Shown here: piece by piece, positions 17,441 to 29,086 of the stretch
How positions within the stretch are numbered: position 1 is the stretch's first letter
Layout of the letters: each line of letters starts with the position of its first letter
Assembly: GCA_947170265.1 (NCBI GenBank)
Contig: CAMVSV010000015.1
Location: 1 to 58,356, forward strand
From: an uncultured Prevotella sp.
GTDB lineage: Bacteria; Bacteroidota; Bacteroidia; Bacteroidales; Bacteroidaceae
Length of the DNA stretch: 58,356 nucleotides
Reading direction: 5' to 3'
Position numbers and translations under genes: made by a program
Notes under the pieces: model-generated
Seen by the model: only the letters and a program-made list of their open reading frames with translations
The model's database searches: none
Told to the model about the DNA's origin: nothing

Positions 17441-17515
17441 ATCCTGCTCAACCCTCCTTGCTCAACTATCCTTCTCAAAGCGCGCTTAATAATTCTGCTC
17501 AACCCTCCTGATTAA
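17441..17515 (-). repeat. Inverted copies of the GAGCAGGA tandem unit
   Basis: TCCTGCTCAACCCTCCTTG, GCTCAACTATCCTT and CTGCTCAACCCTCCTG are the reverse complement of the GAGCAGGAGGGTTGAG-type unit found left of every element. Copy 6 is therefore bounded by inverted repeats on both sides, unlike the other copies. Confidence 0.75.
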
Positions 17516-17736
17516 ATTTGCTCAATACAAAATCTTTAGACAGCTCATGATAGCAAATTCTGCCCAACAATATGATTTTTAGCCATTTCAACGGACATAT
17601 ATAGATATTGTATTTTCTGTAGCATGATTAGATAAGGTTTATATTTTGGTGTTTTAAAAACTTATTTAACATGCTGAGAATGAGAGTGTTGAACTGTTTG
17701 CGTAGTTAGATAAATCTATATGTTTGTTATATGTGT
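17516..17736. other. AT-rich intergenic stretch
   Basis: About 220 bp of strongly AT-rich DNA with no convincing reading frame, between the third repeat cluster and the candidate small RNA. Nothing recognisable was seen. Confidence 0.6.
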
Positions 17737-17767
17737 TTTGATTGAGGGTGTTTTGTGCTTAATTTTG
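17737..17767 (+). promoter_or_regulatory. Consensus promoter in a gene-free region
   Basis: TTTG (17737-17740), a 19-bp spacer, then TAATTTTG (17760-17767): a full match to the Bacteroidetes -33/-7 consensus. No plus-strand gene follows before the terminator at 17897-17928. Confidence 0.6.
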
Positions 17768-17772
17768 CACTC

Positions 17773-17928
17773 AGAAAGTTAATGTTTTAGTTAATTGTAT
17801 GTTTTGAGTTTTTATTAGTAGTTTTAGTTTTGAGTTCTTACAAATCTTCAAGTGTTAAGTTACTTTGGAGGTAAAGAGAGTTCAGGAAACAAACTAAAAA
17901 AAGGACTGTCGGGAGACAGTCCTTTTTT
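17773..17928 (+). ncRNA. Candidate small RNA of about 155 nt
   Basis: The interval runs from the expected start of the consensus promoter to a strong terminator. It is AT-rich, each ATG in it is quickly closed by a stop, and it contains a purine-rich stretch TTTGGAGGTAAAGAGAG. It could be a trans-acting small RNA. No known RNA family was recognised, and the terminator may belong only to the convergent helicase gene. Confidence 0.4.
17897..17928. terminator. Bidirectional terminator
   Basis: Perfect 14-bp stem AAAAAAGGACTGTC / GACAGTCCTTTTTT with a GGGA loop. It provides a T run on both strands, ending the helicase gene and any plus-strand transcript from 17.77 kb. Confidence 0.9.
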
Positions 17929-17970
17929 GGTATATACCCGGTGGTGAACTTCTTAAGCTAAGTCACCTTT

Positions 17971-19830
17971 CTATTTCTTTTTTCTTCTGCGTGCCCATCC
18001 TTCCTCGCCGAAGTCGGGGTTATCTCCCTTGAACTTGAAGGGAGCGTCCTGCACGAGCTGGCGCCAGTCAGTGGGCAGTGGGTTGGCGCTCCTGTTGCTG
18101 CGTTTGCCTCGTGGGGTGGCATTGCGACGCTTACGGTTTTCCGATGCTGCGGCACGCTCTCTGTCGTCGTCGGCATCGTTGCATCTCACCCTTCGTCCTT
18201 TGTATATGCTTCCGTCGAGACCTCTCATCACCTTCACGGCATCCTCTTCGGGCACCTCTATATATGATATGGTGCTCATGAGGTCTATGTGTCCCACTTT
18301 TATCCTTCCCCTCGTGTGTTTGTTGATAAATTGCATGATTTCACCGGGATAGAAGCCGTCAGCTTTGCCGAGGTTCACGAACAGTCGTCGGTAGCCGTTC
18401 TCGGGTATGCGTGGGTTCTTGGCGTTGTTGCTGCCTCCCTTGCGCTGTCGGTTGCTATCCTTACTGCTTCGTGTTGTAGGCTTCTCTATCTCTGGTGCGT
18501 CGCGGTAGTATGCGAGGAAGCGTCCAAAGGTGAGTGTCACTATTTTCTTTATGATGTCTTCCTTGTCGAAGTATTCAAAGTGACGGTTGATGTCGGTCAT
18601 GAACGGTGCTATCTCCTCCTCGTCCACATCTATTTTCTCTATCTCGTCGATGGCTTTGTAGAGCTGCTTGGAACAGATGTCGTGTGGTGTGGGCAGTTCG
18701 CCGTCGACAAACTGTTTGCCTATCTCCTTCTCTATGCGGTGAACCTTGTGTTTCTCCTTGGTGTGGATGATGCTTATGGCGGTGCCTTTCTTTCCGGCGC
18801 GTCCGGTGCGTCCCGAGCGGTGGGTATAGCTCTCGATGTCGTCGGGCAGTCCATAGTTGATGACATGCGTGAGGTCGTCAACGTCGAGTCCGCGTGCTGC
18901 CACGTCGGTAGCCACGAGCAGCTGTGTGAGGTGTGAGCGGAATTTCTGCATGGTGAGGTCGCGCTGTTGCTGCGAGAGGTCGCCATGGAGCGCCTCTGCG
19001 TTGTAGCCGTCGCGTATGAGCTTGTCGGCAATCTCCTGTGTCTCGAGCTTTGTGCGGCAGAATATTATAGCGAATATTTTCGGGTGATAGTCCACGATGC
19101 GTTTCAGCGCGAGGTATTTGTCTTTGGCGTGTACGAGGTAGTATATATGGTTCACATGCTCGGCACCCTCGTTGCGGCTGCCCACCACAATCTCTTTGTA
19201 GTCGTGGAGGTAGCCTTTGGCTATGCGTTCTATCTCGCGGCTCATGGTGGCAGAGAAGAGCAGCGTGTTGCGTTCCTGCGGCACTCCGGCGAGTATCTCG
19301 TTGATGCTCTCGGAGAAGCCCATGTTGAGCATCTCGTCGGCTTCGTCAAGCACCACGTTGTTGACGGTGGCGAGCCGTGCCACTCCGCGGTTCATCAGGT
19401 CAATGAGTCTTCCCGGCGTGGCAACGATGATCTGCACCCCTTTCCTGAGTGCTTTCATCTGTGCCACAATGTTTGCACCGCCATAGACGGCTTCAATGTG
19501 TATGCCGTCGAGATACTTGGCAAAGTCTTTCATGTCGTCGGCAATCTGCAGGCACAACTCGCGTGTCGGTGCGAGCACCACAGCCTGAGTGGCTTTCCTG
19601 TCGGCGGCATTATCGGCGGCATTGAGCTGTTGCCATACCCTTTGCAGCAATGGTATGCCGAAGGCGGCGGTCTTCCCTGTTCCTGTCTGTGCGAGGGCTA
19701 TCACGTCGTTGTTGTTGCCCAGCAAGTATGGTATCACTTGTTCCTGCACCGGCATGGGTTGCACGAATCCCAACTCATCGATGGCGTCTCTTATCTGAGA
19801 GATGACGCCCAGTTCTTCAAATGTCTTCAA
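17971..19830 (-). CDS. deaD: DEAD-box ATP-dependent RNA helicase with DbpA/CsdA-type RNA-binding domain
   Basis: About 619 aa. Helicase motifs are complete: AQTGTGKTAAF (I), PTREL (Ia), ATPGRLIDL, LDEADEML (II), FSATM (III), IFCRTK (IV), VATDVAARGLDV (V) and HRSGRTGRAGKKG (VI). A DbpA/CsdA-like RNA-binding domain (YRRLFVNLGKADGFYPGEI onward) and a basic tail (WARRRKKK) follow. The likely role is RNA remodelling in ribosome assembly, decay and cold growth. I place the start at a TTG (19830): the first in-frame ATG (19872) lies upstream of the promoter box, and family members begin M-K-T-F-E-E-L-G, which is what the TTG frame gives. It is divergent from the M16 peptidase gene. Confidence 0.88.
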   Translation of the reverse strand: MKTFEELGVISQIRDAIDELGFVQPMPVQEQVIPYLLGNNNDVIALAQTGTGKTAAFGIPLLQRVWQQLNAADNAADRKATQAVVLAPTRELCLQIADDMKDFAKYLDGIHIEAVYGGANIVAQMKALRKGVQIIVATPGRLIDLMNRGVARLATVNNVVLDEADEMLNMGFSESINEILAGVPQERNTLLFSATMSREIERIAKGYLHDYKEIVVGSRNEGAEHVNHIYYLVHAKDKYLALKRIVDYHPKIFAIIFCRTKLETQEIADKLIRDGYNAEALHGDLSQQQRDLTMQKFRSHLTQLLVATDVAARGLDVDDLTHVINYGLPDDIESYTHRSGRTGRAGKKGTAISIIHTKEKHKVHRIEKEIGKQFVDGELPTPHDICSKQLYKAIDEIEKIDVDEEEIAPFMTDINRHFEYFDKEDIIKKIVTLTFGRFLAYYRDAPEIEKPTTRSSKDSNRQRKGGSNNAKNPRIPENGYRRLFVNLGKADGFYPGEIMQFINKHTRGRIKVGHIDLMSTISYIEVPEEDAVKVMRGLDGSIYKGRRVRCNDADDDRERAAASENRKRRNATPRGKRSNRSANPLPTDWRQLVQDAPFKFKGDNPDFGEEGWARRRKKK

Positions 19831-19854
19831 GATGTATAATATTGATTTCGGATG

Positions 19855-19862
19855 CAAAGGTA
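19855..19862 (-). promoter_or_regulatory. -7 box for the DEAD-box helicase gene
   Basis: CAAAGGTA on the plus strand reads TACCTTTG on the minus strand, about 25 bases before the proposed TTG start. It lies 45 bp from the divergent plus-strand box of the M16 gene. Confidence 0.65.
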
Positions 19863-19906
19863 CGCAAAACAACTCAAACTCGTTAACTTATTTACAAACA
19901 ATTCAC

Positions 19907-19914
19907 TACCTTTG
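19907..19914 (+). promoter_or_regulatory. -7 box for the M16 peptidase gene
   Basis: TACCTTTG ends eight bases before the ATG at 19923, so the leader would be only a few bases. It is identical in sequence to the divergent helicase box. Confidence 0.6.
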
Positions 19915-19922
19915 CCACTGCA

Positions 19923-24460
<4,538 letters not shown>

Positions 24461-24515
24461 CAAATGGAGAAGCGACTGCCTGTTGTGGGTAGTCGTTCCT
24501 TGATTTGATGATATA

Positions 24516-24552
24516 CAAAAAACCGGTCTCCAACACGAGGAGACCGGTTTCC
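24516..24552. terminator. Terminator hairpin between convergent units
   Basis: AAACCGGTCTCC / AGACCGGTTT stem. The A run on its left side becomes a T run on the minus strand, so it mainly serves the sigma/anti-sigma operon; it may also slow transcription from the beta-galactosidase gene. Confidence 0.7.
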
Positions 24553-24659
24553 AACGTTAGTATGTTATGAAAAATTTGAGAGAATTTGAAACTTCACAGT
24601 TTCGTTTGTTTGTTTTAAAAAACTATTGTTTTATAGAGAAAGCTTAGAAAATATTCCTG

Positions 24660-25139
24660 TTACTTGACGATGCCCCCGGGCTGCACCACACCTGTTTTCT
24701 GCAGGGTGTCGAGCTTCATGCTGTCGCTTTTCACCACTGCCACCGATGCTCCTTTGTTGGATGAGGCTGCGGGGATATGGCTGGCGGCACTGTTGTCGCG
24801 CTGGTCGGTTGCCATCTGCATGGCGTTGCCGAGCGTTAGTATTATTGCCACCACGGCAGCGGCGCGGAACAATGGCATGAGCTTGGCTTTGAGGCTCACG
24901 GTGCGTGCCTTTGCCGGCTTCTCATCGGCTATCATGTCGAGCATCTTCTGGTCGAAGTCATCGCCAAGGCGTTCGGTCTTCTGTGCCTCGTGCTCATAGA
25001 CGAAGAGGTCCTTGTAGGCTTTGAGACTGCTGGGTACGTCTTTCTGGCTGAAGAACGCACGCAGTATCTCCTCCTCTTCCAAGGAGGTGTCGCACGCCCA
25101 GTAGCGTTCCAACAGCATTTCGATGTACTTATAATCCAT
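24660..25139 (-). CDS. Putative anti-sigma factor, single-pass membrane protein
   Basis: About 159 aa from MDYKYIEMLLERYWACDTS (an ATG three codons earlier is also possible). A cytoplasmic part (1-90) with an acidic 'SLEEEEILRAFF' helix is followed by one membrane segment (about 91-112, AAAVVAIILTLGNAMQM) and a short periplasmic tail. Its start overlaps the end of the ECF sigma gene, the usual arrangement for a cognate anti-sigma. There is no clear ZAS zinc motif, so the function is inferred from position and topology. Confidence 0.65.
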   Translation of the reverse strand: MDYKYIEMLLERYWACDTSLEEEEILRAFFSQKDVPSSLKAYKDLFVYEHEAQKTERLGDDFDQKMLDMIADEKPAKARTVSLKAKLMPLFRAAAVVAIILTLGNAMQMATDQRDNSAASHIPAASSNKGASVAVVKSDSMKLDTLQKTGVVQPGGIVK

Positions 25140-25641
25140 AGTCTTCAATTTGTTTGTATTTCTGTTTGATGGTCTGTCGAGCTCTGAAGATGTTCACCTT
25201 GACCTGATCTTCGCTGATGTCGAGGATGGTGGCTATCTCCTTGTAGCTCTTTCCTTCGAAGTCGCGCAGCTGCATGCAGCTCCGTTGCTTTTCTGGCAGT
25301 GAGTTGATGATTTGCCTTACCACTCTTATGCGGTCTTGCTGTATGGTTTTGTCCTGTGGGTCTGTGCCTGCCGTAGGCTCAATCAGCGTGTGTTGTTCGA
25401 GCGACGGGTTCTGGTGGTTTTTGTTTCTCAGGACATCGAGGGCGAGATTTCGGCAAATTTTCATGCTGAAGGCTTCGATAGAGTCTATCTCTTGCCATCG
25501 CTCCCTGCGGTTCCATACTTTTATCATTGTTTCCTGCACGATGTCTTCGGCGTCGGCTGTGCTCATGGTAATTCTCAATGCGAGTCGGTAGAGCTCATTC
25601 TTCAGCGGCAGTACGTCGTTTCGGAAACTGATATTTTTCAT
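25129..25641 (-). CDS. ECF-type RNA polymerase sigma-70 factor
   Basis: A 170-aa protein with sigma region 2 (about 12-75, ADAEDIVQETMIKVWNRR) and region 4 (about 110-165, LPEKQRSCMQLRDFEGKSYKEIA...VKVNIFRAR). It directs RNA polymerase to a specific promoter set, and the following gene probably encodes its membrane-bound inhibitor. It is the fifth gene of the topA-aroK-speA-argB run. The 81-base gap upstream has no TAnnTTTG box, so it may be read from the operon or from its own ECF promoter. Confidence 0.92.
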   Translation of the reverse strand: MKNISFRNDVLPLKNELYRLALRITMSTADAEDIVQETMIKVWNRRERWQEIDSIEAFSMKICRNLALDVLRNKNHQNPSLEQHTLIEPTAGTDPQDKTIQQDRIRVVRQIINSLPEKQRSCMQLRDFEGKSYKEIATILDISEDQVKVNIFRARQTIKQKYKQIEDYGL

Positions 25642-25722
25642 CTTCTCTCTGTTATTGATGACGATTTAGTGTGAAAATTGTTACAGAAAAGCATAGGATT
25701 TAACGTCTTTTAACGCTTTCTC

Positions 25723-26541
25723 TCATTCTTTTATCACTGTGCCGTGCTGTCCGTCGATGGCTGTAGCGAGTGTGATTATTACTTTTTCCACTCCTGCCTC
25801 AACGGCGTTAAGTGCGTTTTCAATCTTTGGTATCATGCCGCCGGCAATGGTTCCGTCGGCTTTGTAGCGCAGGAAGTCGTTGCGTGTGATGGTTGGTATG
25901 ACGCTATTGTCGTCGTCGGGGTTGAGGAGTACACCTTTTTTCTCAAAGCAGTAAATGAGCGTTACGTTGAAGTAGGGTGCGAGTGCCTTGGCTGTTTCTG
26001 AGGCTATGGTGTCGGCATTGGTGTTGAGCAGGTTGCCGTTGCCATCGTGTGTGAGTGGTGCCATGACGGGTGTGATGCCTTTGCTTATGAGTGTGGCGAG
26101 CATCTCTCCGTTGGCTTTGTCTGGGTCGCCCACGAAACCGAAGTCGATGGTTTGTGTTGTTTCGTTGTTGTCATCGTCTCTTACGGTCATTGTCACGGGT
26201 GGTCGGCGGTGTGAGCGTATCACGTCGATGTCGGCACCGGTGAGTCCGAGGGCGTTGACACCATTGGCTTGGAGGCGTGCCACGAGTTGTTTGTTTACGA
26301 GTCCGCCATAGACCATGGTCACCACTTCGAGCATCTGCTTGTCGGTGATGCGTCGTCCGTTGACCATGTGGCTTTCAATGCCGAGTGCTGCGGCGGTCTT
26401 TGTGGCTCTGCGTCCGCCCCCGTGTACGAGTATTTTCTTTCCATTGATGTTGGCGAAGTTGCTGAGCAGCTCGGTGAGTTGCCGTTCATCTTCCACCACG
26501 GCTCCTCCCACCTTTATTATATATAGTTGTTCTTTTTGCAT
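25723..26541 (-). CDS. argB: Acetylglutamate kinase
   Basis: A 272-aa amino-acid-kinase-fold enzyme that phosphorylates N-acetylglutamate in arginine synthesis. Visible motifs are YIIKVGGAVVED at the N-terminus, LVHGGGRRATK (substrate/nucleotide glycine loop), LGLTGADIDV and the C-terminal GMIPKIENALNAVEAG. Length is normal for ArgB. It lies downstream of speA, pairing arginine synthesis with arginine decarboxylation; no other arg gene is in the window. Confidence 0.92.
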   Translation of the reverse strand: MQKEQLYIIKVGGAVVEDERQLTELLSNFANINGKKILVHGGGRRATKTAAALGIESHMVNGRRITDKQMLEVVTMVYGGLVNKQLVARLQANGVNALGLTGADIDVIRSHRRPPVTMTVRDDDNNETTQTIDFGFVGDPDKANGEMLATLISKGITPVMAPLTHDGNGNLLNTNADTIASETAKALAPYFNVTLIYCFEKKGVLLNPDDDNSVIPTITRNDFLRYKADGTIAGGMIPKIENALNAVEAGVEKVIITLATAIDGQHGTVIKE

Positions 26542-26630
26542 TGTTCTTTTCTTCTTTTCCTTATTCTGGGATATCTGTATCGTTGTGTTTCGAAATAGGG
26601 AAGTGTTTCATCCCCTTCGTGTCCGGCATC

Positions 26631-28523
26631 CTACTCAAGGTAGGTGTAGCCATAGAGTCCGCTGCGGTAGTTGTTGAGGAACTCTTTGCCTTCTTCGAGT
26701 GAGATCTTGCCTTGCTTCACGCTCTTTGTTACCCATATCTCGAGTTGTCGGACGAGTTTCTTCGGATTGTACTGCACATAGTCGAGCACCTCTTCCACGG
26801 TTTCTCCGTCAAAGATCTGGTCGATGTGGTAGTGTCCGTCTTTCACGGAGATGTGCACGGCGTTGGTGTCGCCGAAGAGGTTGTGCATGTCGCCGAGAAT
26901 TTCCTGGTAGGCTCCCACGAGGAACACTCCGAGATAGTAGTCGTCGCTTTTCTTTATGGTATGTACCGGCAACACCTGTGAGTTGTGTCTTGAGGTCACG
27001 AAGTTGGCTATCTTGCCGTCGCTGTCGCAGGTTATGTCTTGAAGTGTGGCGTTGCGTGTGGGTCGTTCGTTGAGTCGTTGTATGGGCACGATGGGGAAGA
27101 GCTGGTCTATGGCCCATGAGTCGGGCAGCGACTGGAAGAGCGAGAAGTTGCAGAAATACTTGTCAGCGAGGAGCTTGTCGAGTCCCCTGAGTTCTTCTGG
27201 GATGTGCTTGAGGTGTTTGGCGAGGCTGTTGACTTCGTGGCATACGCTCCAGTACATCGACTCTATCTCTGCCCGCGTCTTGAGGTCTACCATGCCGTGG
27301 GAGAAGAGCTCCAGTGCCTCTTCGCGTATCTGTTCGGCATCGTGCCAGTCCTCGAGCATGGTGCGTGAGTTGAGGTTGTCCCAAATGTCGTAGAGGTCTT
27401 TCACGAGTTGGTGGTCGCTGTCCTTGGCTTCAAAGTCTTCGGTCATCTCGGGCAGTGATGCTGTCTCGAGCACGTCGATGACGAGCACCGAGTGGTGGGC
27501 TGCGAGCGACCGTCCGCTTTCGGTTATGAGGTTAGGATGTGGTATGTTGTTTTTGTCGGCGGCATCGACGAACTGGTAGATGCAGTCGTTGACATATTCC
27601 TGCAGCGAGTAGTTTACCGAGCTCTCGCTTGATGACGACCGTGTGCCGTCGTAGTCCACGCCGAGACCGCCGCCGCAGTCCACGAAGTCTACGTTGTAGC
27701 CCATCTTGTGGAGTTGCACATAGAACTGTGCCGCCTCGCGCAGTGCCGTCTGTATGCGTCTGATTTTCGTTATCTGGCTGCCGATGTGGAAGTGTATGAG
27801 TCTGAGGCAGTCGTGCATGCCTTTCTCGTCGAGCATCCTGAGTGCTTCGAGCAGCTCGGCGCTGGTCAATCCGAACTTCGAGGCATCGCCGCCGCTCTCT
27901 TCCCATTTGCCGCTTCCGCTTGATGCGAGCTTTATTCTTATTCCTATGTTGGGTTTGACGTTGAGTTTCTTTGCTGCCTTGGCAATGATGTTGAGTTCAT
28001 TGAGTTTCTCCACGACGATGAAGATGCGTTTTCCCATCTTCTGTGCGAGCAGTGCGAGCTCAATGTAGCTTTGGTCTTTGTAGCCGTTGCAGATGATTAG
28101 CGAGTCGCTTTGGCACTGCACGGCAATGACGGCATGGAGCTCAGGCTTGGAACCGGCTTCCAGTCCGAGGTTGAACTTCTTTCCATGGGAAATGATTTCT
28201 TCTACCACAGGCTGCATCTGGTTGACCTTTATGGGGTATATCACGAAGTTCTCACCCTTGTAGTTATATTCCTCCGATGCTTTCTTGAAGCAGCTGGCAG
28301 TCTTTTCTATCCTGTTGTCGAGGATGTCGGGGAAACGCAGCAGCACCGGAGGTGTGACATCGCGCAGCGACAGCTCGTCCATCACCTCGCGCAGGTCTAT
28401 CTGGGTGTTGTCCTTGCAGGGTGTTACATACACGTTTCCTTTGTCGTTGATGCCGAAATAGGATGTGCCCCATCCGTTGATGTTGTACAGCTCTTTCGAG
28501 TCCTCAATGGTCCATTTCTTCAT
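26631..28523 (-). CDS. speA: Biosynthetic arginine decarboxylase
   Basis: A 630-aa PLP enzyme (group IV, SpeA type) converting arginine to agmatine for polyamine synthesis. The PLP lysine is Lys99 in YPIKVNQ; the phosphate-binding and glycine-rich VDCGGGLGVDYDGT segment and the FSLFQSLPDSWAIDQLFPIVP region are typical. Length matches the family. It begins 32 bases after the end of aroK. Confidence 0.94.
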   Translation of the reverse strand: MKKWTIEDSKELYNINGWGTSYFGINDKGNVYVTPCKDNTQIDLREVMDELSLRDVTPPVLLRFPDILDNRIEKTASCFKKASEEYNYKGENFVIYPIKVNQMQPVVEEIISHGKKFNLGLEAGSKPELHAVIAVQCQSDSLIICNGYKDQSYIELALLAQKMGKRIFIVVEKLNELNIIAKAAKKLNVKPNIGIRIKLASSGSGKWEESGGDASKFGLTSAELLEALRMLDEKGMHDCLRLIHFHIGSQITKIRRIQTALREAAQFYVQLHKMGYNVDFVDCGGGLGVDYDGTRSSSSESSVNYSLQEYVNDCIYQFVDAADKNNIPHPNLITESGRSLAAHHSVLVIDVLETASLPEMTEDFEAKDSDHQLVKDLYDIWDNLNSRTMLEDWHDAEQIREEALELFSHGMVDLKTRAEIESMYWSVCHEVNSLAKHLKHIPEELRGLDKLLADKYFCNFSLFQSLPDSWAIDQLFPIVPIQRLNERPTRNATLQDITCDSDGKIANFVTSRHNSQVLPVHTIKKSDDYYLGVFLVGAYQEILGDMHNLFGDTNAVHISVKDGHYHIDQIFDGETVEEVLDYVQYNPKKLVRQLEIWVTKSVKQGKISLEEGKEFLNNYRSGLYGYTYLE

Positions 28524-28555
28524 TTCTGTGTGTGTTAGCGATGTGGTGTGTGTGG

Positions 28556-29086
28556 TTATTGTTGTATTACGATGTTTCTTACCTGTTCCACCGACCGGTC
28601 TATGGCATCGTAGTTGTTGAGTAGACTCACGTCGATGGTGTGGCGGGCTTTTGAATAGAAGGGTTCGCGCTGTGACAGTTGCTCGGTGATGAACGTCATG
28701 AGTTCTTCCTGTGTCTTGTTTAGCAGCAGTGGTCTGACGTTGCGTCCCATCTTCAGATGCTGGTAGAGCACTTCGGGTGTGGCTTTCAGGTAGAGTGTCT
28801 CGCCTTGCCGGTTCATATAGTCCATGTTGTCGAAGAAGCAGGGTGTGCCGCCTCCGCAGCTCACCACCACGTCTTCAAACTCTGCTACCTCGTGCAGCAT
28901 GTTTCGCTCTATCTCTCTGAAGCCTTCTTCGCCTTTCTCGTCGAAGAGCTGCTTCACGGTCTTGTGCTGCCGGCTCTCTATGTACCAGTCGAGGTCATAG
29001 AACTTGAGGTTGAGGCTTTTGGCGAGGGCTCTGCCTATGGTTGTCTTGCCTACTCCCATATAGCCCACTAAGATAATTCTTGTCAT
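28556..29086 (-). CDS. aroK: Shikimate kinase
   Basis: A 176-aa P-loop kinase making shikimate 3-phosphate in aromatic amino-acid synthesis. It starts MTRIILVGYMGVGKTTIG (Walker A) and continues with DLDWYIES (shikimate-binding Asp), SCGGGTPCF (substrate glycine loop) and a 'GRNVRPLL' lid. The ATG overlaps the topA stop by four bases (ATGA), which fixes the start and suggests translational coupling. Confidence 0.93.
   Translation of the reverse strand: MTRIILVGYMGVGKTTIGRALAKSLNLKFYDLDWYIESRQHKTVKQLFDEKGEEGFREIERNMLHEVAEFEDVVVSCGGGTPCFFDNMDYMNRQGETLYLKATPEVLYQHLKMGRNVRPLLLNKTQEELMTFITEQLSQREPFYSKARHTIDVSLLNNYDAIDRSVEQVRNIVIQQ

Noticed and set aside
17173..17515. Insertion sequence or integrated element
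   Set aside because: There are direct and inverted repeats but no transposase or integrase reading frame anywhere near.
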